Shown piece by piece: positions 1 to 5,454 of a DNA stretch of 5,512 nucleotides (position 1 is the stretch's first letter; each line of letters starts with the position of its first letter). The translations under genes were made by a program, and so were the position numbers. Under the pieces are notes generated by a model, which made no database searches, was not told where the DNA came from, and worked only from the letters and a program-made list of their open reading frames with translations. Source of the DNA: an uncultured Bacillota bacterium (lineage in GTDB: Bacteria; Bacillota_I; Bacilli_A; RF39; UBA660); the NCBI GenBank assembly GCA_947176475.1, contig CAMWQX010000098.1, forward strand, positions 1 through 5,512. The letters run 5' to 3'.

Positions 1-2
1 AT

Positions 3-1226
3 ATTATCTTACAAGCTAATGATTTATTAGAGAAGAGTAAAACAATAAATAAGAATGCGGCAGCTATTAAACCAATGATAATGCCAACTCCAGTAGAGTC
101 TACTCCAGTAGAAACTCCTGAAGTTAAGGTTGAAGAGCCAGTTATTGAAACACCAATAGCAGCTGCAGTAGAGGAACCAAAGAAAGAAACTGTAACTCCA
201 GAAATTCCGGAGAAAAAGGATGATATAAATATCTTTGTTCCAGATGATTTAGAAGAAATTACAATTCCAAGTAAGAATGTCGTTACACCAACAGCGACTC
301 CAACAATGACAAGTCATGATGAGTTATTAGGATCTAAAGATGAACCAAGTATTTTCAGTGTTTTAGATGATCTTAATGCTGATAATGAATTATTAAATAG
401 TATATCGAGTCTAAGTGCTGATGACGATGATGATGACGATGTCTTAGAACTAAAGATTGAAAATGATGAGTTGGATTCAATTGTTAAAAATACTGATGAA
501 TTAACTGATGAATTATCTAAGGAATTAGATAGTAATGTTGTAACTGCTCAATCATTTGCTGTAAGTGATAAAGATATTACGGAAGAATTAAAAGAATGTA
601 ATTTGGAAGCTAATAGATTCTCTGATAGTGATTTAGAGATGATAAAGAAGAACTTCAATAAGAATAATACTATGGATTTTATCAATGTTATGCGTAAACA
701 CAATATTGCAGTAGCTCGTATTTATGAGAGTGCTAATGTACTTGCTAGTGTAACGCCACAAAATCTAGATCATATCTTATCAATCTTAGAAGATACTGGC
801 GCTATAAGTAATTCAATTAGTTATGTATTTAATTTACTTGATCGTGTTAACATTAATGCATTAGAGGAATTAGTACAAAATCGTAAAGATTATGAATTAA
901 CAGAGTTATTATATAAAGTTATTCCATATAATGGGGAAAAGAACTTAGCTGATATGATAGATTTAACACCAATGGAAGAGGGAGTATTAAGAAAGAATAC
1001 TTCATCTGATGAATTTAAAATGATGAATTTATTTGCAAGCATTGTAGCAGCTAACTATAATGAATTAAAGAAATATGATATTAGAAATATTAATGAATGT
1101 GTAACTAAGTATCCACATAGATTCACATTGAATCCAGATAATTTCTCAGCAATTCTTGATAAATATGATCCTGAAGATTTAGTAAGATGTATCAATAAGA
1201 ATTGTGCAGTTATCAATAAGTTATAG
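3..1226 (+). CDS. Hypothetical acidic protein with helical C-terminal domain (5'-partial)
   Basis: The frame is open from the left edge (first whole codon at 3) to TAG at 1224-1226, giving 407 residues. The Met codon at 75 is the first ATG but has no good Shine-Dalgarno site. The 24 codons before it read as normal protein (Leu/Glu/Lys/Asn-rich), so the true start lies outside the window. Counting from that Met, residues 4-75 are a Pro/Glu/Val/Thr-rich linker with TPVE-type repeats. Residues 76-160 are strongly acidic and include seven consecutive Asp (116-122). Residues 165-383 are predicted helical with regularly spaced Leu/Ile. Two stretches, around TPQNLDHIL (227-235) and NPDNFSAIL (353-361), look like copies of one helical repeat. 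No signal peptide or transmembrane segment is visible in the part seen, so it is probably cytosolic, though the N-terminus is missing. I do not recognise the family. A terminator follows directly, so it is not co-transcribed with the next gene. Confidence 0.85.
   Translation: MILQANDLLEKSKTINKNAAAIKPMIMPTPVESTPVETPEVKVEEPVIETPIAAAVEEPKKETVTPEIPEKKDDINIFVPDDLEEITIPSKNVVTPTATPTMTSHDELLGSKDEPSIFSVLDDLNADNELLNSISSLSADDDDDDDVLELKIENDELDSIVKNTDELTDELSKELDSNVVTAQSFAVSDKDITEELKECNLEANRFSDSDLEMIKKNFNKNNTMDFINVMRKHNIAVARIYESANVLASVTPQNLDHILSILEDTGAISNSISYVFNLLDRVNINALEELVQNRKDYELTELLYKVIPYNGEKNLADMIDLTPMEEGVLRKNTSSDEFKMMNLFASIVAANYNELKKYDIRNINECVTKYPHRFTLNPDNFSAILDKYDPEDLVRCINKNCAVINKL
87..112 (+). repeat. 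Short in-frame tandem repeat (TPVE units)
   Basis: ACTCCAGTAGA occurs at 87-97 and again at 102-112, a 15-base (five-codon) period encoding TPVES then TPVET. Looser versions of the Pro-Val-Glu theme continue downstream. This is linker low-complexity sequence inside the first gene, not a mobile or regulatory repeat. Confidence 0.7.
420..440 (+). repeat. Poly-aspartate codon run
   Basis: Seven consecutive Asp codons (GAT/GAC mixed) lie inside the acidic segment of the first gene. The near-uniform trinucleotide run could vary in length by slippage, but the mixed codons suggest selection for the acidic residues as well. Confidence 0.8.
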
Positions 1227-1227
1227 G

Positions 1228-1255
1228 AGAAGAAAAGAAATTTTCTTCTTTTTTT
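1228..1255 (+). terminator. Rho-independent terminator of the first gene
   Basis: A perfect 9-bp stem (AGAAGAAAA at 1228-1236 with TTTTCTTCT at 1241-1249) closes on a GAAA tetraloop (1237-1240). It runs into a T tract ending at 1255. It starts two bases after the stop codon and separates the first gene from the promoter that follows. Confidence 0.85.
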
Positions 1256-1274
1256 GTTTTACACACTTTACTAG

Positions 1275-1290
1275 TTAGATAGTCATCTAA
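1275..1290. promoter_or_regulatory. 16-bp palindrome abutting the -35 box (candidate operator)
   Basis: TTAGAT-AGTC-ATCTAA is a perfect 6-bp inverted repeat with a 4-base spacer. It ends two bases before the -35 hexamer at 1292, so its centre lies about 44 bases upstream of the expected transcription start. That position suits a dimeric regulator. Which protein binds is unknown, and chance occurrence in AT-rich DNA is possible. Confidence 0.4.
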
Positions 1291-1291
1291 A

Positions 1292-1320
1292 TTGAGATTT
1301 GATATTCTTTGATATATAAT
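1292..1320 (+). promoter_or_regulatory. Sigma-A-type promoter for the glucosaminidase/cohesin operon
   Basis: The -35 box is TTGAGA (1292-1297, five of six consensus bases). The -10 box is a perfect TATAAT (1315-1320). They are separated by exactly 17 bases. Transcription would start near 1327, giving a leader of about 27 bases before the ATG at 1354. The promoter follows a terminator directly, as expected for a new transcription unit. Confidence 0.85.
1298..1315 (+). repeat. 8-bp direct repeat in the promoter spacer
   Basis: TTTGATAT occurs at 1298-1305 and 1308-1315. The 10-base period is one helical turn, and both copies lie between the -35 and -10 boxes. The arrangement could place two half-sites of a repressor on one DNA face, but it may simply reflect AT-rich sequence. 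Confidence 0.4.
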
Positions 1321-1340
1321 TAAAGTGTATAACTGTAGTT

Positions 1341-1350
1341 AGGAAGTGAT
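1341..1350 (+). promoter_or_regulatory. Ribosome binding site of the glucosaminidase gene
   Basis: AGGAAGTGAT differs at one base from the AGGAGGTGAT ideal and ends three bases before the ATG at 1354. It fixes that codon as the start. The upstream GTG at 1346 reads GTG-ATG-TAA and cannot serve. Confidence 0.85.
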
Positions 1351-1353
1351 GTA

Positions 1354-3093
1354 ATGAAGAAATATTTATTGTTGACATTTTGCCTTTTTTCAACTTTTTT
1401 GGTCGTTCAAGCACCGGTTTTGGCAGCATCAGATTACATCATACTTAATGATTCAGTTAATATTCGTAAAGGTCCAGGGACATCTAGTGAAAAAATCAGA
1501 GTTGGTAAAAATGGAGAACAGTTTGATTTAAAGAGAAGTGAAATAGTTGCAGATACAGTAAAAAATGGCAGTTGTGATGAAGGTTGGTATGAGATTATTT
1601 ATGATTCTAATCAAACAGGATATGTTTGTAGTCTATATGCGACTTTGAAAAAAGCTCCAACAGCTCAGGCTCCAACTACCAATCCAAATTCAAATTGTGA
1701 AAAAGAGATGGCAGCGGCAGGTTTTCCTAGCAGTTATTGGTCAGGGTTATGTAGTTTAAAAAGTGCCCATCCAACATGGAAATTTACAGCTATTCAGACG
1801 GGTCTTGATTGGGCAACAGCAGTGGATAAGGAAAGTAGTTGTGGAAAAAGTTTGATCCAAACTTCAAATAGTAACTATATTGATACTTCATGTAATAAGG
1901 GGTATGGAAGTTGGAAGACAGCAAGTCAAACAGCAGTTGCTTATTATATGGATCCGCGTAATTTCTTTAGTGAACAATATATATTCCAATTTGAATATTT
2001 AAGATATGATAAGACATATGTTAATATCTATCCAAGTACAATAAAATCAATTTTGCAATCAACGGCTTTTTATAAGCATCATGAAACAAAGAAAAATGAT
2101 TTAGCAGTGATAACTAATAATGCCGGTAGTGCGGCAAATGTTAATCCAGTATTCTTAGCATCAAGAATGCGTCAAGAATTGGGGACAGGTGAGTCTTTAA
2201 AAAATCTTTATAGTGGTGATTATGTTTTTGAAGGTAAAAGTGGCTATTATAATTTTTATAATATTGGAGTTACTGATGCATGTGCGACAACTAAGGGAAC
2301 AACTTATTGTGGGCTTTCTTATTCAAAGAATAATGGTTGGAATTCACCTTATAACTCAATTAAAGGTGGAGCAGATATGCTTGCTAATAGTTATATAGCA
2401 GTTGGTCAATACACGACATACTTCCAAAAATTTAATGTTGTTCCAACTAATACAACTAAACTATATTTACATCAATATATGACAAATATTGCAGCTCCTT
2501 CTAGTGAATCAAGGACAGCTTATACTTCTTATAAGAATTTGGATTTATTGAATCAAGGTTTTGTTTTCCACATACCTGTTTATTATAATATGGATAATAG
2601 CATTACCAATAGTAGTAGTGGAGCGACAGGCTCAACAACGGATGATAAGGTTACAACTTTACCAATTAGTACAGTATTAAATTCAGCAGGATATAAATAT
2701 GGTTCAGGTATTATTACCGGAGTTGCACCAGGAACAGAAGTAAAAGATATTAAGGATAGTATAGAAGCTGTAAGTGGAGCTAATACGGTAACTATTACGG
2801 ATGCTAAGGGTAATGCCAAGACGAGTGGTGCTGTAGGAACAGGATTTATAATAAAGATTAAGAATACCACAGATACAACGTCAGCAAAGATTGTTATTAA
2901 AGGTGATACATCGGGAGATGGCAAAATAAATGCCTTAGACTTATTACAAGTTCAAAAATCAATCTTAGGTTCATATGATTTAACGGAAGAACAAGAAAAA
3001 GCTGGAGATGCATCAGGAGATGGCAAGATAAATGCCTTAGATCTATTACAGATGCAAAAGAGTATTTTGGGTTCTTATGAAATAAAACAATAA
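1354..3093 (+). CDS. Secreted SH3b/GH73-like N-acetylglucosaminidase with C-terminal type I dockerin
   Basis: Predicted peptidoglycan hydrolase (579 aa) cutting the glycan between GlcNAc and MurNAc outside the cell. Residues 1-24 are a signal peptide (Lys-Lys, hydrophobic core, VLA|A cleavage). Residues 27-97 are a bacterial SH3 domain (VNIRKGPGTS at 35-44, GWYEIIY at 77-83, GYVCSLY at 89-95), likely for wall binding. A Pro/Thr linker follows. Residues about 117-411 match LytD-like glucosaminidases: FPSSYW (124-129), YYMDPRNFF (197-205), RMRQELGTG (271-279) with E275 as probable catalytic acid, GYYNFYNIG (297-305), SIKGGADMLANSYI (335-348) and HQYMTNI (373-379). Residues about 433-515 form a small beta-rich module of the kind often seen before dockerins. 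Residues 517-579 are a dockerin with two calcium loops (D518, S520, D522, N526, D529; D552, S554, D556, N560, D563). The mature chain has eight cysteines in four close pairs. It is first in the operon, 13 bp before the cohesin-like gene. Family calls come from remembered motifs; the dockerin is the surest. Confidence 0.93.
   Translation: MKKYLLLTFCLFSTFLVVQAPVLAASDYIILNDSVNIRKGPGTSSEKIRVGKNGEQFDLKRSEIVADTVKNGSCDEGWYEIIYDSNQTGYVCSLYATLKKAPTAQAPTTNPNSNCEKEMAAAGFPSSYWSGLCSLKSAHPTWKFTAIQTGLDWATAVDKESSCGKSLIQTSNSNYIDTSCNKGYGSWKTASQTAVAYYMDPRNFFSEQYIFQFEYLRYDKTYVNIYPSTIKSILQSTAFYKHHETKKNDLAVITNNAGSAANVNPVFLASRMRQELGTGESLKNLYSGDYVFEGKSGYYNFYNIGVTDACATTKGTTYCGLSYSKNNGWNSPYNSIKGGADMLANSYIAVGQYTTYFQKFNVVPTNTTKLYLHQYMTNIAAPSSESRTAYTSYKNLDLLNQGFVFHIPVYYNMDNSITNSSSGATGSTTDDKVTTLPISTVLNSAGYKYGSGIITGVAPGTEVKDIKDSIEAVSGANTVTITDAKGNAKTSGAVGTGFIIKIKNTTDTTSAKIVIKGDTSGDGKINALDLLQVQKSILGSYDLTEEQEKAGDASGDGKINALDLLQMQKSILGSYEIKQ
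2902..3078 (+). repeat. Duplicated dockerin F-hand repeats
   Basis: Positions 2902-2976 and 3004-3078 each encode a 25-residue GD-x-SGDGKINALDLLQ-x-QKSILGSY unit. The two units are identical except T519A and V533M, and are joined by a nine-residue acidic linker. The DNA copies have diverged more at silent sites than the protein has, which points to selection for symmetry rather than a very recent duplication. Confidence 0.9.
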
Positions 3094-3096
3094 TAT

Positions 3097-3103
3097 GAGG
3101 TGA
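3097..3103 (+). promoter_or_regulatory. Ribosome binding site of the cohesin-like gene
   Basis: GAGGTGA ends three bases before the ATG at 3107 and lies wholly in the 13-bp gap after the dockerin gene's TAA. No terminator or promoter fits in that gap, so the two genes should share one messenger RNA. Confidence 0.85.
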
Positions 3104-3106
3104 AAT

Positions 3107-4627
3107 ATGAAAAGAATAAAATTATGGTTAGCGTTATTAATAAGTGCATGTGTTATACCGATGGGAGTTAATGCAGCTAGTGGTAGTATAAGTGTTACAG
3201 GTCCATCAACAGCTGTTCAGGGCAATAAGGTGACAGTTACAGTTAAATTGTCGGCAACTAAGGGAAAATTAGGCTCTTGGCAGATGGATTTAAATTATGA
3301 TAAGAGTTACTTAAAATTAGTAAGTGCTTCTTCTGAGGGTGGAGGAAGTACAATGGTAAATTATACTAGCAGCGGAACTAAGAGTAAGAGTTATACATTT
3401 ACTTTTGAAGCCCGCAAGACAGGAACGACAAAGGTCTCTGTTAGCAGTTATGAAGCATATGATTTTGATACGATGAGTGAGATGAGCTTAACTAGTTCAA
3501 GTAAAACTATTCGTATCATGACCCAATCGGAATTAGAAGCTACATATTCATCGAATGCGACTTTAAGTAGTTTAGGTGTTACGGGTCATGAATTAAATCC
3601 CAAATTTGATAAGAGTACTTTAGAGTATAATGTCGAAGTAGAAAATGATGTAACGACGGCAACTATTACTGGTAAAAAGGCCGACAGCAATGCTAGTGTA
3701 AGTGGATTAAATACCGTTGAATTAAATGAGGGTAATAATCGTTTTGAAGTTATAGTAACTGCGCAAAAAGGAAATACACAAACATATGTGGTTAATATTT
3801 ATCGCAAAGAAAAAAATCCAATTAATGTTGCATATGCTGGGAAAAACTATAGTGTAATTCGTAAAAGTAATGAACTAGGAGAATTGTCGACTTTTGAAGG
3901 CAAAGAAATTACTTATCAAGGGGAAGAGATACCTGCTTTATATAATGAAGTAACAGATACGACTTTAATAGGTTTAAAAGATGAAGATGGCAAAGTTAAT
4001 TTGGCTATACTTGAAGAAAGTGTTATTGCTTTATATAATGAGATAAAATCTAATAATGTAGTCTTGTATCCCCAAAAATTACCTGAATCATCTTCATTTG
4101 ATAAGTATATTCGCAAGAATATCAAGTATGATGATATGACAGTTGAAGGTTATGCTTTAAATAAAAAGAGCAATATTGTCATTATTTATGCAGAGAATAT
4201 GGAAACGGGAGATTTAGCATATTATCAATATGATACAGAGAATCAAACCATTCAATTGTATTCTGATGAATTAGATAAATATTATGAAGAATTGATTATG
4301 AAATATAAATATGTCATATTTGGACTTATGGGATTGTCTTTCTTGCTTTTCTTAATCCTTATTTTAAGAAAGCCAAAACGTGTTATTAAAGTAGAAGAAC
4401 CTACCAATATTAACAATAATGTTATTAAAGAAATTAAAGTAGAGAAGAAGAAAAGTGAGGAACTTAAGAAAAAAGAGGATATTAATGATGAAGATTTATC
4501 CGAAACTGAATTAATTGAACAAATTAAGGATATTAAGGTTGTGAAAAACGAATCTCAAGAAGAAAAAAAGGTTTCTAAAAAAGAAAAGAAGAAACGTCAA
4601 AAACTAACAAAAGACTTTGATATTTAA
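3107..4627 (+). CDS. Membrane-anchored cohesin-like surface protein with cadherin-like domain
   Basis: Candidate receptor for the dockerin of the preceding enzyme (506 aa). Residues 1-23 are a signal peptide (VNA|A). Residues about 26-137 look like a cohesin-type beta-sandwich: paired Val-rich strands, LNYDKSYLKLVSAS (62-75) matching the cohesin Tyr-Asp-x-x-x-Leu signature, and YTFTFEARKTGTTKVSV (96-112). At about 112 residues it is shorter than a typical cohesin. Residues about 149-232 match the cadherin-like beta-sandwich family (Pfam Cadherin-like, PF12733): LSSLGVTGHELNPKFDKST (153-171) and EGNNRFEVIVTAQKGNTQTY (208-227). Residues about 236-390 are a membrane-proximal domain with GKNYSV, GLKDEDGKVNLA and YYQYDTENQTIQLY motifs, of unknown role. 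Residues 402-420 form one transmembrane helix followed by RKPKRVIK, so the roughly 85-residue Lys/Glu-rich tail is cytosolic. There is no LPXTG motif and no cysteine in the mature extracellular part. The cohesin function is inferred from fold-like motifs plus the neighbouring dockerin. Another Ig-like adhesion domain is the main alternative. Confidence 0.9.
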   Translation: MKRIKLWLALLISACVIPMGVNAASGSISVTGPSTAVQGNKVTVTVKLSATKGKLGSWQMDLNYDKSYLKLVSASSEGGGSTMVNYTSSGTKSKSYTFTFEARKTGTTKVSVSSYEAYDFDTMSEMSLTSSSKTIRIMTQSELEATYSSNATLSSLGVTGHELNPKFDKSTLEYNVEVENDVTTATITGKKADSNASVSGLNTVELNEGNNRFEVIVTAQKGNTQTYVVNIYRKEKNPINVAYAGKNYSVIRKSNELGELSTFEGKEITYQGEEIPALYNEVTDTTLIGLKDEDGKVNLAILEESVIALYNEIKSNNVVLYPQKLPESSSFDKYIRKNIKYDDMTVEGYALNKKSNIVIIYAENMETGDLAYYQYDTENQTIQLYSDELDKYYEELIMKYKYVIFGLMGLSFLLFLILILRKPKRVIKVEEPTNINNNVIKEIKVEKKKSEELKKKEDINDEDLSETELIEQIKDIKVVKNESQEEKKVSKKEKKKRQKLTKDFDI

Positions 4628-4641
4628 AAGTCTTTTTTTTT
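4609..4641 (+). terminator. Rho-independent terminator overlapping the end of the cohesin-like gene
   Basis: A perfect 10-bp stem (AAAAGACTTT at 4609-4618 with AAAGTCTTTT at 4627-4636) has an 8-base loop and runs into a T tract at 4633-4641. The 5' arm encodes the C-terminal Lys-Asp-Phe region, and the stop codon TAA (4625-4627) sits at the loop/3'-arm boundary. It should end the two-gene unit. Confidence 0.85.
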
Positions 4642-4663
4642 ATTGTTTTCATATATATATACT

Positions 4664-4671
4664 AAGGTGAT
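4664..4671 (+). promoter_or_regulatory. Ribosome binding site of the deacetylase-like gene
   Basis: AAGGTGAT ends three bases before the ATG at 4675. Only about 22 bases lie between the preceding T tract and this site, and I see no clear promoter there. Transcription may come from terminator readthrough or a weak, non-consensus promoter. Confidence 0.8.
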
Positions 4672-4674
4672 AAT

Positions 4675-5436
4675 ATGAAATATGTTAAATATGGATTAGT
4701 TATATTCTTGTGTATATTCTCTTTTTATATATCGGATACGGCGATAATTATGGTAGAAAATATGAGTCCGATTATGAAAGAGGTTAAAAAGTTTAGCGAT
4801 AATTATGTTGAGCCAGTTAATGCTATTATTGAAGATAATACGATAATTCCCGGGAGTAATGGATCTAAATTAAATGAAAGAGAATCGTATTTGAAGATGA
4901 ATGAGTTTGGAACTTTTAATGAAACTTTTTTAGTGTATGATTATATAAAACCGGATGTTTCTTTGTATGACAATTTAGATAAAGTTATAATTAATACTAA
5001 TAAAAGATCAGAAGTTTCTTTGATAGTTTTAAATGATGAATGGGATAGTTATTTTAGGGAGAATAAGATTTCATATACAAAGGTGATAAAGGATAGTAAT
5101 GATTTGAATAAGGGGATGTCTTATATTAATGGTAATGGTGATAGTGAGGAGTTTAATAAATTAAATAGCTATTTAAAAAAGAATAAGATGAATAGTAAGA
5201 TGTGTCTAGTGGATTATTCGAATATTGCTTCTTGTAAGAGTAATAAATATTTTATAATAAAACCAACTATTGAGATTAATCATAGTAATTTGGCTAGTGT
5301 TAAAAAAAATATAAGAGGCGGCAATATTTTACTTCTTAGTAGTAATTTGTCACTTAGTGAGGTAAAAGTTATTATTAGTCATCTTAAGTATAATAATTTA
5401 AGTATTAAGAACTTAGAGGATTTGATAAAGGAATAA
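4675..5436 (+). CDS. Membrane-tethered polysaccharide-deacetylase-like protein lacking catalytic motifs
   Basis: A 253-residue protein with an N-terminal hydrophobic helix (about 6-26), probably an uncleaved signal anchor, leaving the rest outside the cell. Residues 57-67 (IIPGSNGSKLN) and 71-89 (SYLKMNEFGTFNETFLVYD) resemble, from memory, an N-terminal region found before NodB-type deacetylase domains in low-GC Gram-positives. Residues 102-121 (DKVIINTNKRSEVSLIVLND) align in pattern with the first NodB strand, where active enzymes have Val-Ala-Leu-Thr-Phe-Asp-Asp-Gly. Residues 215-253 follow the closing pattern Gly-x-Ile-Leu-Leu-His ... Ile-Ile-x-x-Leu-Lys ... Leu-x-x-Leu-Ile, but with Ser-Ser in place of the His. 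The Asp-Asp pair and His-x-x-x-His metal motif are absent and the domain is shorter than usual. C177 and C187 may form a disulfide. It is probably a non-catalytic envelope protein. The gene is real (good start, own terminator); the family call is moderate. Confidence 0.85.
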   Translation: MKYVKYGLVIFLCIFSFYISDTAIIMVENMSPIMKEVKKFSDNYVEPVNAIIEDNTIIPGSNGSKLNERESYLKMNEFGTFNETFLVYDYIKPDVSLYDNLDKVIINTNKRSEVSLIVLNDEWDSYFRENKISYTKVIKDSNDLNKGMSYINGNGDSEEFNKLNSYLKKNKMNSKMCLVDYSNIASCKSNKYFIIKPTIEINHSNLASVKKNIRGGNILLLSSNLSLSEVKVIISHLKYNNLSIKNLEDLIKE

Positions 5437-5454
5437 ATGTTTATTCCTTTTTTT
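5427..5454 (+). terminator. Rho-independent terminator of the deacetylase-like gene
   Basis: A perfect 10-bp stem (AAGGAATAAA core, 5427-5436, with TTTATTCCTT core, 5441-5450) closes on a 4-base loop and is followed by T residues to 5454. The stop codon TAA (5434-5436) is inside the 5' arm, so the last sense codons and the stop double as terminator sequence. Confidence 0.85.

Noticed and set aside
1256..1340. WalR-type operator (two TGTWAH half-sites five bases apart), expected for a wall hydrolase gene
   Set aside because: Only a single half-site (TTTACA on the + strand near 1258) is present, with no second copy at the right spacing on either strand.
2213..2398. 61-codon + strand open frame in another phase of the glucosaminidase gene
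   Set aside because: It is internal to the GH73-like domain, Ile/Leu-rich and without a ribosome binding site; it is a shadow.
2583..2924. 113-codon open frame on the - strand
   Set aside because: It lies opposite the linker and pre-dockerin module of the glucosaminidase, is low-complexity Val/Leu/Ile/Pro, and has no ribosome binding site or promoter; it is a shadow.
3140..3151. Lipobox (ISAC, Cys15) in the signal peptide of the cohesin-like protein
   Set aside because: It matches the loose lipobox pattern, but Cys15 comes very early, is followed by more hydrophobic residues (VIPMGV) and then a good VNA|A signal peptidase I site, and the protein already has a C-terminal membrane anchor.
3916..4125. 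69-codon open frame on the - strand
   Set aside because: It is fully antisense to the cohesin-like gene with no initiation signals; it is a shadow.
1354..4627. Cellulosome or plant-polysaccharide degradation locus
   Set aside because: There is a dockerin, but the catalytic domain is a peptidoglycan glucosaminidase, no carbohydrate-binding module or cellulase is seen, and the receptor carries only one cohesin-like domain.
4617..4663. Promoter for the deacetylase-like gene (TTGATA at 4617, TATACT at 4658)
   Set aside because: The two boxes are 35 bases apart, TATACT would start transcription inside the ribosome binding site, and nothing at 17-18 bases from TTGATA is a good -10.
1354..5436. 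Mycoplasma-type code with TGA read as Trp
   Set aside because: The tryptophans in the envelope proteins are encoded by TGG, and no gene needs an in-frame TGA to stay intact, so the standard code 11 fits.
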